From an uncultured Neisseriaceae bacterium (GTDB lineage: Bacteria; Pseudomonadota; Gammaproteobacteria; Burkholderiales; Neisseriaceae): 37,150 nt of DNA. The notes under the pieces are model-generated. The model was not told where the DNA came from. It ran no database searches and saw nothing but the letters and a program-made list of their open reading frames with translations. The stretch spans positions 1 to 37,150 of the forward strand of contig CALYOS010000024.1 of assembly GCA_945267035.1 (NCBI GenBank). The letters are read 5' to 3'. Made by a program: the position numbers and the translations under genes. Below are positions 34,668 through 37,150 of this stretch, piece after piece. How positions within the stretch are numbered: position 1 is the first letter of the stretch; every line of letters begins with the position of its first letter.

Positions 34668-34853
34668 AACCTTTGCAGCAGCCCCTATTCCTACTCCCAT
34701 ACCCATACCAGCCAAAAAACCACCAGCATTTAAACCTTTACTCCAACCTGTTTTACAGCTTAAATCCTCATTTAATTTTTTATCAATAATAGTAAGAAAG
34801 GCCCTATTTACCTGATGAAATACCGAAACATTTCGTTTTTCTGAATCTGCTAA
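34668..34853 (-). pseudogene. Fragment with glycine-rich hydrophobic segment (accessory remnant)
   Basis: The minus strand is open from about 34853 to the edge of tldD and reads VNRAFLTIIDKKLNEDLSCK, then GLNAGGFLAGMGMGVGIGAA, after which the frame runs antisense into tldD without sense. The break at 34668 right at the tldD end suggests a recombination border. The Gly/Ala-rich helix resembles hydrophobic parts of secreted effector proteins. No start codon in a proper context. Family not assigned. Confidence 0.4.
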
Positions 34854-34929
34854 TCATTCTCTGTAATCATTTCCTGTTTGATTAGTGCAAACTACCTACG
34901 TTTTTCTGGTAGATATGAGGACAAAATAA

Positions 34930-35478
34930 TTAATCTTTTTTTGTTATAATTATTGTTGAATTATGATTATTTTCTATCACTTCTTGTTTTGAATCTGTTT
35001 TTATTAAATAATCTTCAATAAAATATTTAACTTGAGTATTATATTTATAAAAATCATTTTCCTTATACATAAAATACCCGATTATTAAAACTATTTTTTT
35101 ATTAGCATAAAATTGTAACGAGGAAGAATGATTTTTTTTACTCTGTACAAATTTAATTTCTTTTACTTGTTCATAAGGTAAAGAATAGAGTATTGAGTTG
35201 TTTGAATAAATATACAATTCATGATTTTTAATTTCTAAAGCATATTTTTTTACAAAAAATAAATACGAAATAATAAAAACAAACCCTAATGATAAAATAA
35301 AAGGCAGTCCAAAAGTTTTTAAATTAGTGAAAACATCATATCTTTTTTCATTATAAAATAAATATTTATCCATTATAAAATAAATAATAACGAATAGCGG
35401 GAGAATCATTAAAAATGAGAGAGCAAATAGTTTCTCATTAATTGCTTTAAACTGATATTGTTTATTATCTTGTTCCAT
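34930..35478 (-). CDS. Hypothetical membrane protein with a PH-like soluble part
   Basis: A 182-residue protein with two hydrophobic helices (FALSFLMILPLFVIIYFIMD and LPFILSLGFVFIISYLFFV) followed by a beta-rich segment (ALEIKNHELYIYSNNSILYSLPYEQVKEIKFV) resembling bacterial PH-like domains. It starts 1 bp after the 69-residue upstream gene, so the two are probably co-translated. It is very AT-rich compared with tldD, indicating foreign origin. By position it could be an immunity protein for the upstream remnant; this is inference and the family is not recognised. Confidence 0.6.
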   Translation of the reverse strand: MEQDNKQYQFKAINEKLFALSFLMILPLFVIIYFIMDKYLFYNEKRYDVFTNLKTFGLPFILSLGFVFIISYLFFVKKYALEIKNHELYIYSNNSILYSLPYEQVKEIKFVQSKKNHSSSLQFYANKKIVLIIGYFMYKENDFYKYNTQVKYFIEDYLIKTDSKQEVIENNHNSTIIITKKD

Positions 35479-35479
35479 A

Positions 35480-35689
35480 CTATCGAGGCGTATAATTATG
35501 CAATCTTTTTAAACTAAACTCACAAGAATTCTCTATATTATCTGCTATTTCTTCTTTCAGACTTCTTGAGCCCTTTTCTAATAATTTAGTCTCTTGCGCA
35601 AAGAGTCCATCCAACACGGGTAAGGCTCTCAACCCTGTCCTAAATATTAATGGCAGCATACATATTGCATCAATGATCTTTAATGCCAT
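35480..35689 (-). CDS. Hypothetical 69-aa protein, possible tail of a broken effector
   Basis: From ATG 35689 the product is amphipathic: MALKIIDAICMLPLIFRTGL then an acidic/basic helix LLEKGSRSLKEEIADNIENS. A GGGGAG lies close upstream of the ATG. The frame upstream, across a TAA at about 35714, reads NAGDWGA, which parallels the NAGG motif of the fragment at 34668-34853. It may therefore be the C-terminal end of a larger protein interrupted by the TAA. It is followed 1 bp later by a membrane protein. Function unknown. Confidence 0.45.
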   Translation of the reverse strand: MALKIIDAICMLPLIFRTGLRALPVLDGLFAQETKLLEKGSRSLKEEIADNIENSCEFSLKRLHNYTPR

Positions 35690-36032
35690 TGCTCCCCAAT
35701 CACCAGCATTTTAACTAAAAAACTGAGCCAACATCCATATTTAAATACTGCTTGCTACCAATCAGCTTCCTTCATCGTGATGAACATACCGCTTTGCGCT
35801 TAGAAACCTTAGTTTCGACAAACACTTATTCATCTAAACTGGATAACTAAATAAATCAAGAATAAATTAGGTTAAGCTTTTGTCATCATCACTGCATGAC
35901 ATGCATTCATTGATCCGATATGAAAACTACCTGTATACTCATTCCAGATCTAGAATATAATCACATAATTAAATCCAAAAAGCCTGATTTATCATTACTT
36001 AAATAAATTAATCACCAAAAGGGGGTAATACC
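35690..36032. other. AT-rich spacer before the secreted-protein gene
   Basis: About 340 bp. The left end carries the remnant codons described for the gene at 35480-35689. The right end holds the strong AAGGGGGT ribosome site of the next gene. No other feature is seen. Confidence 0.4.
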
Positions 36033-36617
36033 ATGTCTAAATGCCACAAAACCACCCGCACGAAACTCTTCAACATTTCCCTTTGCAGCTTCATATTGCT
36101 GATGGCGGATAACAGTCTGGCGCTAGACCTACCCGCCCCCATGCCAGAAGCGCGCGTGCGCCTATACGGACAGAATGGCAAGCCGACCAATATGAAATAT
36201 TCTAATCAAGGTCGCACCGTCAAAAAATCTATCGGTGGATCACTCGGTGGATCTTTTTCTTCCATGATTGGCACCGCTCGCAACCGCAGCATTGGCATTC
36301 CAGCCACCAATACATTAGAAAACATTCGACAACACAACCGCAACCTATCCAAAATTTATTACGAAGAATTTACTATTCCCGCCAACGTGCCTATTGTTTT
36401 TTCCAATGCCATCATTGGTCTGACCAACATTAATAATCCACCCAATGGGACTAAAATCATCACCACTCAACCATCATGTGTGGGCAATAAAATGATCTTT
36501 CATGCTGAAGCCGGCAAAGATTATGAAGTTTTCCCCGCCTCCACCTCAGCACAATGCGGCATCATCATTCAGGAAATCAAACCAGATGGCAGCGTTGTGC
36601 CTTTAAAGGCTAACTAG
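36033..36617 (+). CDS. Secreted protein of unknown function
   Basis: A 194-residue protein with a signal peptide (LFNISLCSFILLMADNSLA-LDL), so it is exported. The mature part starts Pro-rich (DLPAPMPEARVRLYGQNGKP), has a Gly/Ser-rich basic segment (KKSIGGSLGGSFSS), then a beta-rich domain with two Cys (QPSCVGNK and AQCGIII) likely to form a disulfide. RLYGQNGKPT is reminiscent of small bacterial T6SS- or virulence-linked secreted proteins, but I do not recognise the family. A very strong Shine-Dalgarno (AAAAGGGGGT) precedes the ATG, suggesting high expression. Confidence 0.75.
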   Translation: MSKCHKTTRTKLFNISLCSFILLMADNSLALDLPAPMPEARVRLYGQNGKPTNMKYSNQGRTVKKSIGGSLGGSFSSMIGTARNRSIGIPATNTLENIRQHNRNLSKIYYEEFTIPANVPIVFSNAIIGLTNINNPPNGTKIITTQPSCVGNKMIFHAEAGKDYEVFPASTSAQCGIIIQEIKPDGSVVPLKAN

Positions 36618-37035
36618 CATTCACAAACCATCCTAATTGAAAACAATAAACTGGTAATTTTATTCGCTGGGCAATCTAGCTTGTTCTTTAGGCAAATAAA
36701 AAAATTTGCCTGGCCAAAACTGCATAACACTATCTTTGAGCGTCACGCTAGATTGCCTCCCATTCACATTTTCCTAAAAAAGAAATATTCAACGACACCT
36801 GAATCAGTCAGATCACCGCCACCATGCCTAAATCAACGCCAACATCATTCCAAATCTGTCGCCAAGCTGGGCTAAAAAGTCTTCAAGATTGCGTCGACAA
36901 GACGAAAAAAATAAAAAATATTCAATTATGTTGCGATGAAATCATGGCCAGCTAAAGAGTCTAAATAATCATTAAATAGCGTATGCGAGCTTAGAATCAA
37001 TTATCCAATCCAACACCAATCCTATTAGCCTAAAA
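36618..37035. other. Gene-poor spacer
   Basis: No convincing gene. The frame at 36681-36875 starts with TTG and encodes an unremarkable basic peptide, judged chance. No RNA gene or repeat was spotted. Confidence 0.4.
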
Positions 37036-37060
37036 TAAAAGCCTGATAAAAATCAGGCTC
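37030..37060 (-). terminator. Rho-independent terminator of the gene at the right edge
   Basis: GCCTGAT (37041-37047) and ATCAGGC (37052-37058) form a perfect stem with a 4-nt loop, followed on the minus strand by TTTTATTTTA. It lies about 25 bp beyond the stop codon at 37084-37086. Confidence 0.8.
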
Positions 37061-37083
37061 TATATTTATCTCAAGCGAATGTA

Positions 37084-37149
37084 TCAATGGTGATTACTTT
37101 CATAGCCAGAGTTAACTTGACCATAAACTTCAGTATTTCCACCTTGAGA
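37084..37149 (-). CDS. 3' end of a minus-strand gene (truncated by window edge)
   Basis: The minus strand is open from the right edge to TGA at 37084-37086 and encodes the last 21 residues, containing GGNTEVYGQVNSGYESNHH. The stop is followed by a clear terminator, which supports a real gene. The Gly/Tyr/Asn-rich end could belong to a secreted or outer-membrane protein, but too little is present for assignment. Confidence 0.55.
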   Translation of the reverse strand, partial: SQGGNTEVYGQVNSGYESNHH

Positions 37150-37150
37150 T

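Noticed and set aside
36681-36875. 64-codon plus-strand ORF after the secreted protein
   Set aside because: TTG start without ribosome site and no recognisable features.
1-37150. CRISPR arrays, tRNA or rRNA genes and intact insertion sequences
   Set aside because: None recognised: no regularly spaced repeats, no cloverleaf-like genes noticed by eye and no transposase frame.

Overview
The window looks like chromosomal DNA of a member of the Neisseriaceae (Betaproteobacteria), plausibly a host-associated, moderately AT-rich relative such as Snodgrassella. This is an inference from gene content: a biotin ligase fused to a type III pantothenate kinase and followed by a SPOR-like membrane protein, and a neisserial-style BfrA/BfrB bacterioferritin pair. 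No rRNA, tRNA, CRISPR array or intact insertion sequence was recognised.

Layout. 1-415: the end of one reading frame and a small hypothetical protein. 864-4659 (minus strand): a five-gene operon of glutathionyl-hydroquinone reductase-like protein, amino-acid ABC permease, ATPase, GNAT acetyltransferase and substrate-binding lipoprotein, closed by a clear terminator; it looks like a system for importing and processing sulfur-containing amino acids. 5087-7141: an MFS transporter and the D-aminoacyl-tRNA deacylase Dtd. 7599-9913 (minus): an acyltransferase-3 membrane protein and an L-lactate dehydrogenase of Gram-positive appearance. 10927-11885 (minus): bfrA-bfrB, with Fur-box-like sequences upstream. 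12540-15902 (minus): a small membrane protein, a YghA-like SDR and a FadL-family outer membrane porin. 16283-19023: a membrane protein followed by a graveyard of broken genes, among them a tail resembling a GH19-type muramidase directly ahead of a lipoprotein gene, which may be an orphan effector/immunity remnant.

19024-28374 (plus): apbC/mrp, the birA-coaX fusion, the SPOR-like protein, then a tightly packed surface-glycan cluster: flippase, GT32, Stealth phosphotransferase, GT2 and a polyprenyl-phosphate sugar transferase. The Stealth protein implies phosphodiester-linked sugars. No Wzy polymerase is seen in the window. 28721-30799: a DksA/TraR zinc-finger protein, and a LysR regulator divergent from an SDR that lacks the usual catalytic tyrosine. 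30878-32878: a 725-bp tandem duplication carrying the promoter region and 5' part of galE, giving a truncated 181-residue GalE followed by an intact GalE and a strong terminator. 33001-34666: a very good Fur-box match followed by tldD. 34668-35760 (minus): an AT-rich accessory patch with remnants that share a short motif, as in swapped cassettes, and a small membrane protein. 36033-36617: a secreted protein of unknown function. The right edge holds the last codons of a minus-strand gene with its terminator.

Long spacers between genes contain several short coding-like fragments with stops or frameshifts, consistent with ongoing gene decay in a host-restricted bacterium. These fragment calls rest on reading by eye and are given low confidence.
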